Source of the DNA: an uncultured Selenomonadales bacterium
Lineage (GTDB): Bacteria; Bacillota; Negativicutes; Acidaminococcales; Acidaminococcaceae
Direction of reading: 5' to 3'
Assembly: GCA_900314855.1 (NCBI GenBank)
Contig: OMWZ01000008.1
Span: 1-64,000, forward strand
Length of the DNA: 64,000 nt
Below are positions 1 to 9,900 of the stretch, in pieces (position 1 is the stretch's first letter; every line of letters begins with the position of its first letter). A program made the translations under genes and the position numbers. The notes beneath the pieces were generated by a model. It searched no databases. It was not told the DNA's origin and saw only the letters and a list, made by a program, of their open reading frames with translations.

Positions 1-229
1 CTCCTTGTTACTTTTTTTGGTTTTGGCTAAACCTATTGTAACAAATGCTCTCTCTTTTTTCTTTTTATCTCTGTAACATATGTCTTATCACATTACAATA
101 CGGACGAAAAAAGTATCAAAACGAGAAAAAATAACCAAGTTCCTGGTCCAGTTTGGGGCATTCCCAGTTCCCGTATCTTTCCACGCGTTCAACTGTTTTC
201 TGGGGAAAGACCAACAAAAGAGGGGCGAT
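1..229. other. Non-coding left edge of window
   Basis: AT-richer stretch of 229 bases upstream of the first promoter. I see no credible gene: open frames here are the antisense or out-of-frame extensions of the following gene. T-rich runs near positions 11-20 and 55-64 may belong to a terminator of a gene outside the window, but no clear stem is visible. Confidence 0.5.
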
Positions 230-258
230 TTGACGGACGTCCCTGTTTTCATTATACT
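230..258 (+). promoter_or_regulatory. Sigma-70-type promoter of the CNNM/CorC gene
   Basis: TTGACG at 230-235 and TATACT at 253-258 are separated by exactly 17 bases and lie 29 bases before the ATG at 288. The match to the vegetative consensus is five of six at each box. Confidence 0.75.
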
Positions 259-287
259 TAGTAATAATCTACGGAAAGGAAACCACT

Positions 288-1589
288 ATGGAAGAAGCTG
301 CTTTCACCGCCTATATTGCCGTCCTGCTGGCCCTCCTGGCCTGCTCGGCCTTTTTCTCGTCTGCCGAGACGGCCCTGACCAGCGTCAACAAGATCCGCCT
401 CAAAAACATGGCCCGCAAAGGGGAGGAACGGGCCAAGCTGTGCCTGAAACTGTTGGACGACTTCGATTCCGTCCTGTCGACGATTCTCGTGGGCAACAAT
501 ATCGTCAACATCGCCGCCGCCTCCATCGCCACGGTCGTCTTCATCCAGCTCCTGGGCTCCAAGGGCGTCACCGTGGCCACTATCGTCACGACGGTCGTTA
601 TTTTGATTTTCGGGGAAATTTCCCCCAAGAGTTTCGCCAAGGAGTTCCCCGAAAAGGTGCTCCTGTCCTCCTGCCGCCTCCTGCTCCTGTTGACGCGGCT
701 CTTCACGCCGGTCAATTTCTTCTTCAGCCAGCTCAAGAAACAGCTGAGCCGCCACATTGCCGGCAAAAAGGCCACCCCGGCCATGACGGAGGCAGAATTG
801 AAGGTCATGGTGGACGAAGTGGAATCGGAAGGCTCCATCAACCGCGACGAAAGCGACCTCATCAAGGCCGCCATCGAATTCAACGACGTCCGTGTCAAGG
901 AAATCCTGACCCCCCGCGTCGATATGGTCGCCTGCAACATTACGGACAGCAACGCCGAAATCTACCGTCTTTTTTCCTCGAACAACTTCTCCCGCCTGCC
1001 CGTCTACGACCTGGAGGAAAACAACCTCATCGGCCTTCTCCATTCGAAAGACTTTTTCAACGCCTACATGAAGGACCCCAAATTCAAGCTGAAAAAGATT
1101 CTCAAGTCCATCGCCTATGTCCATCGCTCGACGAAGGTTTCCGTCGTCCTGAAAAACATGCAGCGCAACAAGGTCCAGATGGCCGCCGTCATCGACAGCT
1201 ATGGCAGCGTGGCGGGCATCGTCACCATCGAGGACATTATCGAGGAACTGGTCGGCGAAATCTGGGACGAGCACGACACGGCCGTATCGGTCTTCCACAA
1301 ACTCGGCCCGGGCAAGTACCTCGTCTCGTGCGATTCGGGATCCCGTAACGCCAGCCTGCGGGACATGTTCGAATACATGCAGCTCGACTTCGACCTTTAC
1401 GGCCTGGAAAACCAGCCCATCGCCGGCTGGGTGGTGGACTCCTTCGGCCAGATTCCCCAGAAAGGGGATTCCTTCACGTGTCAGGACCTGCAGGTCGTCG
1501 TCCATCAGGTCGACCAGAACCGTGTCAAGGAGATTATCTGGAATAAGTCCCGCGCCGGCAGGAACCCCGAAAAGAACCCCTCGAAATAA
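288..1589 (+). CDS. CNNM/CorC (hemolysin C-like) transmembrane CBS-domain protein
   Basis: 433 residues. The family (DUF21 membrane domain, paired CBS domains, CorC_HlyC domain) acts in magnesium/cobalt or sodium export and homeostasis at the inner membrane; the old name hemolysin is not a proven activity. The first ~190 residues hold hydrophobic segments with the small-residue-rich stretch FFSSAETALTSVN typical of DUF21. The CBS pair follows at about 200-325 (ILTPRVDMVA, FSRLPVYDLEENNLIGLLHSKD, then AAVIDSYGSVAGIVTIEDII). The CorC_HlyC domain, about 345-425, includes AGWVVDSFGQIPQKGD. Length is normal. The start ATG has GGAAAGGA upstream. It stands alone, with its own promoter and a bidirectional terminator shared with the convergent Ca-ATPase. 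Substrate ion is not determinable. Confidence 0.88.
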   Translation: MEEAAFTAYIAVLLALLACSAFFSSAETALTSVNKIRLKNMARKGEERAKLCLKLLDDFDSVLSTILVGNNIVNIAAASIATVVFIQLLGSKGVTVATIVTTVVILIFGEISPKSFAKEFPEKVLLSSCRLLLLLTRLFTPVNFFFSQLKKQLSRHIAGKKATPAMTEAELKVMVDEVESEGSINRDESDLIKAAIEFNDVRVKEILTPRVDMVACNITDSNAEIYRLFSSNNFSRLPVYDLEENNLIGLLHSKDFFNAYMKDPKFKLKKILKSIAYVHRSTKVSVVLKNMQRNKVQMAAVIDSYGSVAGIVTIEDIIEELVGEIWDEHDTAVSVFHKLGPGKYLVSCDSGSRNASLRDMFEYMQLDFDLYGLENQPIAGWVVDSFGQIPQKGDSFTCQDLQVVVHQVDQNRVKEIIWNKSRAGRNPEKNPSK

Positions 1590-1639
1590 AAAAGCACCGT
1601 TGCGAAGGAAGGAAACTTCCCCCGCCGCGGTGCTTTTTT
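1588..1639. terminator. Bidirectional rho-independent terminator
   Basis: The arms AAAAAAGCACCG (1588-1599) and CGGTGCTTTTTT (1628-1639) form a 12-bp stem with T-runs on both strands. It separates the convergent CNNM gene and Ca-ATPase gene. Confidence 0.85.
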
Positions 1640-1691
1640 GCGGTTTTGTCGTGTTTTGGCTGCAGGACAGCCGCCCGGAATTTGCCGCTTC

Positions 1692-4325
1692 TTACGCCTG
1701 GATTCCCTTCGTAATACCTTTGCGGACCAGGTCCGCCACGAGAATTGTCAGGGACAGGCCGACGACAACGCCCCATTCTTCCCCGTTCAGCGGCGCCGTA
1801 CGGAGGACGCGGCCGCCGACGAAGGTCAGGGCTGCCTGGATGGCCACAATGAGGCCCATGACATAGAGAAAGGCTGGATTCTTCGTAATGTGGTCCAGCA
1901 GGTTCAGGCCATCCGCACGCACGTTGAAGGCGTTGGCCACGGCCATGAATATGTAGACGCAGAAGAAACCCGTATAGGTGTAGATGTGGTCCGGCGCGTC
2001 ACGGAACAGGTGGTCGATGGCAGGCCATTGAAAGAACAGCACGGCCATGGCCGTCATCCACAGGCCGCTCGCCGACAGGGCCTGCAGCATGGCTTTCGAC
2101 ACGAGGGGCGCCGAACGCTGCTTGGGCGCCTCGTCCAGATAGCGGTCCAGGGCCGGTTCCCCGCCGAAAGCAAGGGCCGCCAGCGTATCCATGACCAGGT
2201 TGATCCACAAAATCTGGATGATGGTCAGGGGCCGTTCCACGCCGATGAACGGCGCGATAAAGTTGATCAGGACGGCGGAAAAGTTGATGGACAGCTGGAA
2301 CGTGATAAATTTGCAAATGGAGTTGTAAATCGTGCGGCCGTATAGGATGGCCTGTTTGATGCTCAGGAAATTGTCGTCCAGGATGACAATATCGCCCGCT
2401 TCCTTGGCCACTTCCGTGCCGCTCCCCATGGCGAAGCCCACGTCGGCCCGCTTCAGGGCCGGCGAATCGTTGACACCATCGCCGGTCATGCCGACGACGA
2501 GGTTCATTTCCTGGGCCAGGCGCACGAGGCGCAGCTTGTCCATGGGCAGGGCCCGGGACACGACGCGCAGGTGGCGCAGGCTGAGCTTGATTTCCTCGTC
2601 GCTCATGGCCCCCAATTCCTGGCTCGTCCAGACCAGGTCCTTCGGCTCCCGCAGGAGCCCCGCGTCTTTGGCGATGGCCACGGCCGTTTCCTTGCGGTCG
2701 CCCGTGATCATGACGATCTGGACGCCGGCCTTCTGGACCTTGGCGATGGCTTCCACCGCTTCCGGACGCACTTCGTCGCGGATGGCCAGGATGCCCGTCA
2801 GGGTCAGGCCCGTTGCCGGCACGCTGCCGCCGTCGACTGCCTGGTCGCACGTGCAGAGGGCCAGCATGCGGATGGCCTGGGCCGCCAGCCCGAGCATGCG
2901 CTCGTCCAGGGCCTGTTTCATGGCGTCCGTCAAAGGACGGGACTGCCCGTCCTTGTCACGGTAGGTATGGCACGCCTGGAGCAGTTTCTCCGGCGCTCCC
3001 TTGACGAACGTGCGGGCGCCGCGGTCGGGCGAATCCGTCACGACGGCGAAAGAATACTTGTTGGCGCTGTTGAAGGGTTCGAAGCGCTGCCGCGCCGGTA
3101 CCTGGGGCGCCCGGTACGAACCGATGTAACGGTTCAGGGCCCGTTCCGTAATGTTGCCGCCGACGATGTGGTCTTCCGTCACGACGGCCGACGTGTTCAG
3201 GACGGCGTTGGCGTAGGCGTCGTGCTTCAAGGCATCCGGCAAGGCGTCGAAAGAGAGGTATTCCTCCAAATCGCCCGTCAGGAAACCGATGACCTCGAGC
3301 TGTCCCTTCGTAATGGTACCCGTCTTGTCCGTAAAGAGCAGGTTCAGGGATCCCGCCGTCTCGATGCCTGTCAGTTTCCGGACCAGCACGTGGTCGTCGA
3401 GCATCTTTTTCATGTTCAGGGACGACACGATGGCAATCATAAGGGGCAAGCCCTCGGGTACGGCCATGACGATAATGATGATGGCCAGGATCAGGGCCTG
3501 GAGCATATCACTGAAAAGTCGCGTCGTGTCGGCCAGATACAGTGCGGGGCCGCCGGCCAGGAACATCTTGTGGAGCAGGACGGCGAGGAAAATCAGGACG
3601 GCGCCGGTGTAGCCAAAATAGCTGATCTTATGGGCCAGGTTTTTCAGTTTGACCTTCAAGGGGGAATCCCGCTCCGCGTCTTTCAATTCCTGCGTCAGCT
3701 GGCCGTACACGGAATGGTCGCCTACTTTTTCGGCACGCAGGAGGCCCTGGCCTTCGACGACGACGGAGCCGCGGTACAGGCGGTACGGGCTGAGGAAGTC
3801 CGTTTCCGTGCCCCAGGCGAAATCCGCCGGCGCCGGCGCCTTTTCCGCTTCTTCGCTTTCGCCGTTCAGGGCCGCCTGGTCCAATTTGACCGAACCGGAC
3901 AGGAGTACGCCGTCGACAGCGACCTTGTCCCCTGCTTCGAGCTGGACCGCGTCGCCCCTCACAATATCGTCGATAGGAATTTCCACAGGCTGGCCGTCGC
4001 GCCAGACTTTGCACGTAATGCGGCTCGCTTCCTCCTGGAGGCGGCGGAAGGCGTTTTCGTTACTGAATTCGGCCCACGTGGACACGAAGGTCGCCAGCAG
4101 GATGGCGATGAAAATGCCGATGGTTTCCAGCACGTCGGCCTGGCCCAGGTACACAAAGACCACGTTGACCAGGAGGGCGACGAGCAGGATGCGGATAATG
4201 GGGTCGTTGAAGTTCCCCAGCAGTTTACGGAAAAAAGTCTCCCGCGGCGGCGTGGACAGGGCGTTGCTGCCGTGCTGTTCCCGCGAGCGACGCGCTTCTT
4301 CCGAAGTCAAACCGATTTTTGTCAT
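1692..4325 (-). CDS. Calcium-translocating P-type ATPase (P2 type)
   Basis: 877 residues, full length for the family. It hydrolyses ATP through a phospho-aspartate to export cations, probably Ca2+, across the inner membrane. Visible in order: N-terminal cation ATPase domain; actuator loop with ALNGES near residue 155; membrane motif PEGLPL; phosphorylation motif DKTGT with the aspartate at residue 333; nucleotide-binding KGAPEKLL; hinge TGDGVNDSPALKRAD near 612; and a C-terminal set of about six helices. The PEGLPL motif and overall layout fit PMCA/SERCA-like P2 pumps rather than heavy-metal P1 pumps. The ATG is preceded by AAAGGGA. It is the last gene of a leftward group with the small protein and the ABC exporter. 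Ca2+ specificity is by family, not proven. Confidence 0.9.
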   Translation of the reverse strand: MTKIGLTSEEARRSREQHGSNALSTPPRETFFRKLLGNFNDPIIRILLVALLVNVVFVYLGQADVLETIGIFIAILLATFVSTWAEFSNENAFRRLQEEASRITCKVWRDGQPVEIPIDDIVRGDAVQLEAGDKVAVDGVLLSGSVKLDQAALNGESEEAEKAPAPADFAWGTETDFLSPYRLYRGSVVVEGQGLLRAEKVGDHSVYGQLTQELKDAERDSPLKVKLKNLAHKISYFGYTGAVLIFLAVLLHKMFLAGGPALYLADTTRLFSDMLQALILAIIIIVMAVPEGLPLMIAIVSSLNMKKMLDDHVLVRKLTGIETAGSLNLLFTDKTGTITKGQLEVIGFLTGDLEEYLSFDALPDALKHDAYANAVLNTSAVVTEDHIVGGNITERALNRYIGSYRAPQVPARQRFEPFNSANKYSFAVVTDSPDRGARTFVKGAPEKLLQACHTYRDKDGQSRPLTDAMKQALDERMLGLAAQAIRMLALCTCDQAVDGGSVPATGLTLTGILAIRDEVRPEAVEAIAKVQKAGVQIVMITGDRKETAVAIAKDAGLLREPKDLVWTSQELGAMSDEEIKLSLRHLRVVSRALPMDKLRLVRLAQEMNLVVGMTGDGVNDSPALKRADVGFAMGSGTEVAKEAGDIVILDDNFLSIKQAILYGRTIYNSICKFITFQLSINFSAVLINFIAPFIGVERPLTIIQILWINLVMDTLAALAFGGEPALDRYLDEAPKQRSAPLVSKAMLQALSASGLWMTAMAVLFFQWPAIDHLFRDAPDHIYTYTGFFCVYIFMAVANAFNVRADGLNLLDHITKNPAFLYVMGLIVAIQAALTFVGGRVLRTAPLNGEEWGVVVGLSLTILVADLVRKGITKGIQA

Positions 4326-4405
4326 TGTTTTGTTGTTCCCTTTCCTTACGATGATGGATGCCTCCTACGTTTGTGCCTGCCCCTTGCCGGGGCGCAGCGC
4401 AAAGA

Positions 4406-4924
4406 TCACGCTTCCCCGGTGCCGCCCTGGGGGCTGTGGATATCCAGGGGCGTGCCGACGACGGCCGGCAAGGCCTTCAGTTCCTGGTCGAGGAACGGGA
4501 CAGCCACATTGAGGAGCATCACGAGGAGCAGCTTCGGATCGAAGGATTCGGGCTCATCGATGAGGCACAAATCCAGTTCCATGCTGCCTTCGGGCGTCAC
4601 GACGAACTTGAAGGACGCCATGCGGTTGTTCAGGCGGTTCAGGTACTTGAGGACTTCCGTGTCGTTGCCCGTGTGGACGACTTTATACCCCAAAAGAATC
4701 TTGATGTAGGCATAAATGGAATCGTTCAACAGCACCTGGACGGGGCAGTGCTGCCCATTGGGGGAAATGCTGCTGTAGTAGCCCACGGTGCGGAAGTCGT
4801 CGTCGAATTCCTGTTTGACGAAGCCCGACACCTGTTGCTCTGCCATGAATTGATCGAATTTTTCCGCTTTCACGCGGGGTTTCTTGTCTGCTTCCAGTTT
4901 TGCTTTAATGTCTTCCAGTGCCAT
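4406..4924 (-). CDS. Uncharacterised 172-residue protein, possibly YbjN-like
   Basis: No signal peptide or membrane segment, so probably cytoplasmic. The middle (VLKYLNRLNNRMASFKFVV, then MELDLCLIDEPE) and the following helix LLVMLLNVAVPFLDQELKAL resemble the alpha/beta pattern of YbjN and type III-chaperone-like folds, but this is a weak visual resemblance and no function follows from it. The open frame extends to a GTG at 4948. I chose the ATG at 4924 because AAGGAG lies 9 bases before it, whereas the GTG has no such site. It sits between the ABC exporter and the Ca-ATPase on the same strand, so the three are probably co-transcribed. Confidence 0.6.
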   Translation of the reverse strand: MALEDIKAKLEADKKPRVKAEKFDQFMAEQQVSGFVKQEFDDDFRTVGYYSSISPNGQHCPVQVLLNDSIYAYIKILLGYKVVHTGNDTEVLKYLNRLNNRMASFKFVVTPEGSMELDLCLIDEPESFDPKLLLVMLLNVAVPFLDQELKALPAVVGTPLDIHSPQGGTGEA

Positions 4925-4969
4925 TGGTTTCCACTCCTTGTTGTTCACATCTTCTTGTTCCTGTCCTGC

Positions 4970-6757
4970 TCAACGACCCGCCTCTTCCCGCCCGCGCGGG
5001 ATCGCCGACGGACGGCGCAGAGTTTGTGTTTCTTTGTCTAAGTATATCACGTCCTGATGAAACTTGACCAGTGTGCTCCGGTGGCCGACGGATACGTACG
5101 TCGTGCCGGGGCATTCCCGGGCCAGGGCGGCGTAGACCTCCCCTTCCGTCCTCTCATCCAGGGCAGACGAGGCTTCGTCCAGAAAGAGCCAGCGCGGGGC
5201 GTAGATCAGGGCCCGCGCGAAAGCCAGGCGCTGCTGTTCCCCGATGGAAAGGATATGGGACCAGTCCCCCTCTTCGTGGAGTTTGTCCCACAAGTAGGCG
5301 ATGCGGCACGTTTCCAGATAGGGTCGCAAGGCGGCGGCGTCCAGGGTCTTTGTGCCGGGATAGAGGATGGCGTCCCGCAAGGTTCCCAAGGGCAGGTAGG
5401 GTCGCTGGGGAATGAACATGACGGCATCGCCGCCGGGCATGGCCAACTTCCCTTTCGTGTAGGGCCAGAGGCCGGCGAGGACGCGGAGCAGCGTGCTCTT
5501 GCCGCTGCCCGATACGCCCTGGATCAGCACGGGGCGCCCCGCGACGAGGGTAAAATCCACCGGCCGGACGAGGACCGAGCCGTCAGGCAGGTCGATTTCC
5601 AGCCCCCGGGCCGTGACATCCCCGTTCGTGGCAGGAAGCCGCTCGAGCAGGTCCTGGCCGTGGGTCTCGGCGACAGCTTCCATGTGCGCGCCGAAGCCCG
5701 TCAACCGGTCGACGACAGCCTGCCATTCCGCGATAGACGAGTACATGTCCACAAAGTACGACAGGGATTCCTGGACGCGCCCGAAGGCGCTGCTGACCTG
5801 CATGAGGCCGCCCAGGGTGATTTCCCGCGCCAAGTAGCGGGGCATGGCGACAACGAGGGGAAAGATGATGGCAATCTGGCCATAGCCGCTGGCGAGCCAG
5901 GTCAGTTCCTTCTGCTTCTTGATGATGGACCAGAAATTATCCAGGAGGAGGCGGAAGCGTTTTTTGAAGACGGACCGCTCCGTTTCCTCCCCGCTGTAGA
6001 AGGCGACACTCTCGCAATTCTCGCGCATGCGCATCATGGAGAAACGGAAATCCGCTTCGAAGCGCTGCTGCACGAAGTTGAGGCCCACGAGGCGATTGCC
6101 CACCTTATACGTCAGCCACGTACCGACGCCGGCGTACAGCAGGGCCGTCCAGACCAGATAGCCCGGAATGTGCGCGGTCCAGCCGCCCAGTGTCAGGGTC
6201 AGGGGACCCGACAGACGCCACAGGACGGACACAAAAGCCACGAAGGTGGCCAGAGCCTTCAGGATGCCGATGCCGAACTGGAGCGTGTAGTCGACGAAAA
6301 GGCGCACATCCTCGCTGATACGCTGGTCCGGGTTGTCCGTCGCCGTGCCGAACATCTGCAGGCGATAGTAGGTCTTGTCCGACATCCAGCGGTCGATATA
6401 GGCGTTCGTCAGCCAGCGCCGCCAGCGGATGGCCAGGACCTGGCGCAAGTAAAAGGCGTACACGGCCAGAATAATGTAAACGAAAGCCAGGCCGCAAAAG
6501 CGCAGCAGTTCATAAAAGATTTTCTCGCTCTCGTAGTTCTGCAGGGCGCTGTAAAACGAATTGTACCACTCGTTGATCTGGAGCAGCATCAGGACGACGC
6601 CCAGCGTGAGGACCACAATGGCCCCCAGCAGCAGGGACGCCCGCCCCTTCTCTTCACTTTGCCAATAACTTTTCGTCAGGTACCACACCTTGCGGAAGAA
6701 GCGCAGGCTTGCGCCCTTCCGGCCCTGTGCGGCCTCGTTTCCCGTTCGTTCGTCCAT
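4970..6757 (-). CDS. SbmA/BacA-like ABC transporter, fused permease and ATPase
   Basis: 595 residues: a membrane domain of about six helices (first ~330 residues) fused to an ABC ATPase. Family members (BacA-related, YddA, ABCD type) import or export peptides, vitamin B12 or very long chain lipids; the substrate here is unknown. The membrane part carries the family pattern RWRRWLTNAYIDRWMSDKTYY followed by NPDQRISEDVRLF. The ATPase has Walker A GVSGSGKST, signature LSIGEQQR (the usual LSGGQ replaced by LSIGE, as in ABCD proteins), Walker B WLFLDEAS and an H-loop in YVSVGHRS. An in-frame stop directly precedes the ATG at 6757, so the start is fixed, although the ribosome site is weak. First gene of a leftward group. 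Confidence 0.87.
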   Translation of the reverse strand: MDERTGNEAAQGRKGASLRFFRKVWYLTKSYWQSEEKGRASLLLGAIVVLTLGVVLMLLQINEWYNSFYSALQNYESEKIFYELLRFCGLAFVYIILAVYAFYLRQVLAIRWRRWLTNAYIDRWMSDKTYYRLQMFGTATDNPDQRISEDVRLFVDYTLQFGIGILKALATFVAFVSVLWRLSGPLTLTLGGWTAHIPGYLVWTALLYAGVGTWLTYKVGNRLVGLNFVQQRFEADFRFSMMRMRENCESVAFYSGEETERSVFKKRFRLLLDNFWSIIKKQKELTWLASGYGQIAIIFPLVVAMPRYLAREITLGGLMQVSSAFGRVQESLSYFVDMYSSIAEWQAVVDRLTGFGAHMEAVAETHGQDLLERLPATNGDVTARGLEIDLPDGSVLVRPVDFTLVAGRPVLIQGVSGSGKSTLLRVLAGLWPYTKGKLAMPGGDAVMFIPQRPYLPLGTLRDAILYPGTKTLDAAALRPYLETCRIAYLWDKLHEEGDWSHILSIGEQQRLAFARALIYAPRWLFLDEASSALDERTEGEVYAALARECPGTTYVSVGHRSTLVKFHQDVIYLDKETQTLRRPSAIPRGREEAGR

Positions 6758-6850
6758 TTATCTGTCTGCGCGCGCCCGGCGGGCGCCGCCTCCTTTCCCG
6801 GTCTTCCCTGTCCTTTCGTTGGCAAGGGTCCCTTCCATTGTAACGGAAAG

Positions 6851-6891
6851 GAAAAAGCCTGGCAAGGGCAGCGTACATGCCCTTGCCAGGC
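6851..6891 (-). terminator. Rho-independent terminator of the first RND operon
   Basis: Perfect 14-bp stem: 6857-6870 pairs with 6878-6891 around a 7-base loop. Reading leftward it is followed by TTTTTCC. It lies 22 bases beyond the stop of the RND pump. Confidence 0.9.
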
Positions 6892-6913
6892 AGATTTCAA
6901 ACCATGAGTCACG

Positions 6914-9900
6914 TTACTGTCCCGACCCTTCCGGCTGTGGCGCCGGATCCGTCGGTTTTTTCCGGAAAATCTTCTCGATGACGACGAAGAGGACCGGAAT
7001 CAGGAAGATCCCGACAAACGTATTGAAGGTCATGCCGCCGACCACGGCGTTGCCCATGGAAACACGGGCGCCGGCGCCGGGGCCCGTGGCGATAGCCAAG
7101 GGCAGGCAGCCCAAGATGAAGGCAAAGGACGTCATCAGGATGGGGCGCAGCCGCAGGTGGGCCGCGTCGACCGCCGCCGTGACGGGGTCTTTACCGCTTT
7201 CAAGGTACATTTTGGCGTATTCGACAATCAGGATGGCGTTTTTGGCGGCCAACCCGATCAGCATGATCATAGCGACCTGCATGTAGATGTCATTCTGCTG
7301 GCCGCGGAAATACTGCGAAGCCAGGCAGCCCAGGACCGCCGGGGGAACGGAAAAGAGGACGGCAATCGGAATGGTCCAGCTTTCGTAGAGGGCGCACAGG
7401 ACGAGGAACACGAAGACCAGGGAAATAGCGTAGAGCATATAGGCCTGGTTGCCCGCTTCCCGTTCGTCGCGGCTCTGGTCGACCCATTCATAGGTGTAGG
7501 TCGTGGGCAGGACTTCTTTGGCGACTTCCTCCAGGGCGGCCATGGCCTGGCCCGTGGAATAGCCTTCCGCCGGCGAACCGGCGATTTTGAAGGCGCTGGC
7601 GCCGTTGAAGCGGGAAATGGACGGAACGGTCATATCCGGTTCCGAAGTGACGAGCGTATCCAGGGGCACCATCTTGCCGTCGGAGCTCTGGACGAAGAAG
7701 AAGCGCATGTTCTTCACGTCGTCGCGGTACTGCGGCTGGGCCTGGAGGACGACCTTCCAGGTACGGCCGAAGTTGTTGAAGTCGTTGACTTCGGAACCGC
7801 CCAGGAACGCCTGGAGCGTCGTAAAGACGCTGGAAACCGGCACATTCAGGGATTCGGCCTTTTCCCGGTCCACGTGGAACTTGTAACCCGGCGTATCCGT
7901 GTTGAACGTCGTGTAGGCCACGCCGATTTCCGGACGCTGGTTGGCTTTCGCCACGAACTGTTTCGCGTATTTGTCCATGACAGCGATGTCATCGCCGCCG
8001 AGGTTCATAATGTACATGGACAGGCTGCCCGTGGAAGACAGGCCCGGCAGGGCCGGTTCCGGGAAAGCCATAATGTTCATTTCCGGATGCTTGGCGGCCA
8101 GGGCGTATACTTGCCGGACCGCATTGCTGACCGTATTCGTCCGCTGGTCGTATTCCTCCATCATGACCGGCAGGATGCCGGCGCTCGATTTCGGCGCCAT
8201 GGACAGGATATCGAACCCGTTAACGGCAATGGTATATTTCACGCCGTCGATTTTCGCTACATCCTCGGCCAGGCGGGCCATGGCCTGGATCCCGCGGTTG
8301 GCCGAAGCGCCTTCCTGCAGGCTGTAGGACACTAGGAGCATGCCCTGGTCTTCTTCGGGCACATAGCCCGTCGGGGTGATCTTGAAGAAGACTGCCGTCA
8401 GCGCGCAAATCAGGACGAGGCCGATCATGACCAGCTTCGAATGGGCAATGCAGCGGCGCACGCCTTTCGTGTATTTGTCCAGCGTGTTGTTATACCACAC
8501 GTTGAAACGGTAGATGATTTTCCCCACCAGCCCCTTGCTCGCTTCGGCACTGGTAACGGCGTGCTGCGGTTTCAGCAGTTTGGCGCACAAGGCCGGCGTC
8601 AGGGACAGGGCAACCAGGGCCGACAGGGCCATGGACACGGAAATGGTCAGGGCGAACTGTTTGTACAGCTGGCCTGTGGAACCGCTCATGAAGGAAATGG
8701 GCACAAAGACGGCGGCCAGCACGCAGGCGATGGCCACGACAGGGCCCGACACTTCTTTCATGGCCCGGTACGTCGCCTCTTTCGGCGACAGGCCCGTATC
8801 CTGGATATGGTGTTCCACGGCTTCCACAACGACGATGGCGTCGTCGACGACGAGGCCGATGGCCAGGATCATGGCGAACAGCGACAAGGTGTTGATGGAA
8901 AAGCCCAGGATCTGGAAGACCGCGAAGGTCCCAATCAGGGAAACCGGTACGGCCAGCATGGGCACCAGCGTCGCCCGGAGATTGCCCAGGAACAGGTACA
9001 CGACGAGGAGTACGAGGACCAGGGCTTCCACAAAGGTATGGGCCACTTTCTCCAGGGATTCCTTGACGAACTGGGTCTTGTCACTGGCGATAATCAGTTT
9101 CATATCCGGCGGGAAACGGGTTTCCGCGTCGGCCACTACCTTTTTGATTTCCGCGACGGCGTCCAGTGCGTTGGCGTCAGTCGTCAGGGAAATGGGATAT
9201 ACGACGGACTGGCCGCCTTTGCCATGCTCCAGCAGGTAGCTCAGGGGCGTGTCCATACGGGGGCCTTCATAGATATCGGCAATATCCTTCAGTTTCAGGA
9301 TGTTGCCGTCCGACGCGCGGACAATGATGTTGCCGAATTCCGCCGGCGTCTTCAGGCGGCCCTGGGCACTGGCGGAATATTTGAACTCCTGGTCGTCCTT
9401 GGTCGGGCGGGACCCGATGGAGCCGACCGGCGCCTGGATGTTCTGCGTTTTGATGGCACTCTGCACTTCCGCGACCGTAATGCCTTCCTTGGCCATCAGG
9501 TCCGGCTTCAATTCCACGCGCATGGAATATTCCGGGCCGTATTCGCTGACGCTCGAAACACCCTTGACACGCTTGATGGGGTCGACGACGTTCGTGGAGC
9601 CGTAGGCCTTCAGGAACATGGAGTCATAGGTGCCGCCGGGCGACGTCAGGGCCAGGTACATAATGGTCTGGGACGACTGCTTGGCCGTCGTGACGCCATA
9701 TCCGGTCACTTCGGACGGAAGGGAAGCCTTAGCCTGGTCGACACGGTTCTGTACTTCGACGGACGCGATGTCGCCGTTCTTTTCCAGATTGAAGAGGACG
9801 TTGAGGGTATAACTGCCCGTATTCGTCGAGGTAGAGCGCATATCACGCATATTCTCCACGCCGTTGACCTTCTGCTCGATGGCCTGGGCAATGGACTCCT

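Noticed and set aside
2571..4709. Long rightward open frame of 712 codons opposite the Ca-ATPase
   Set aside because: It is the antisense shadow of a clear P-type ATPase; low-complexity His/Asp/Gln/Arg-rich translation with no domain, as expected from GC-rich codon bias.
6781..6800. AAAGGAGG as ribosome site of the ABC transporter
   Set aside because: It is about 30 bases before the ATG and an in-frame stop lies directly before that ATG, so it cannot set a longer start.
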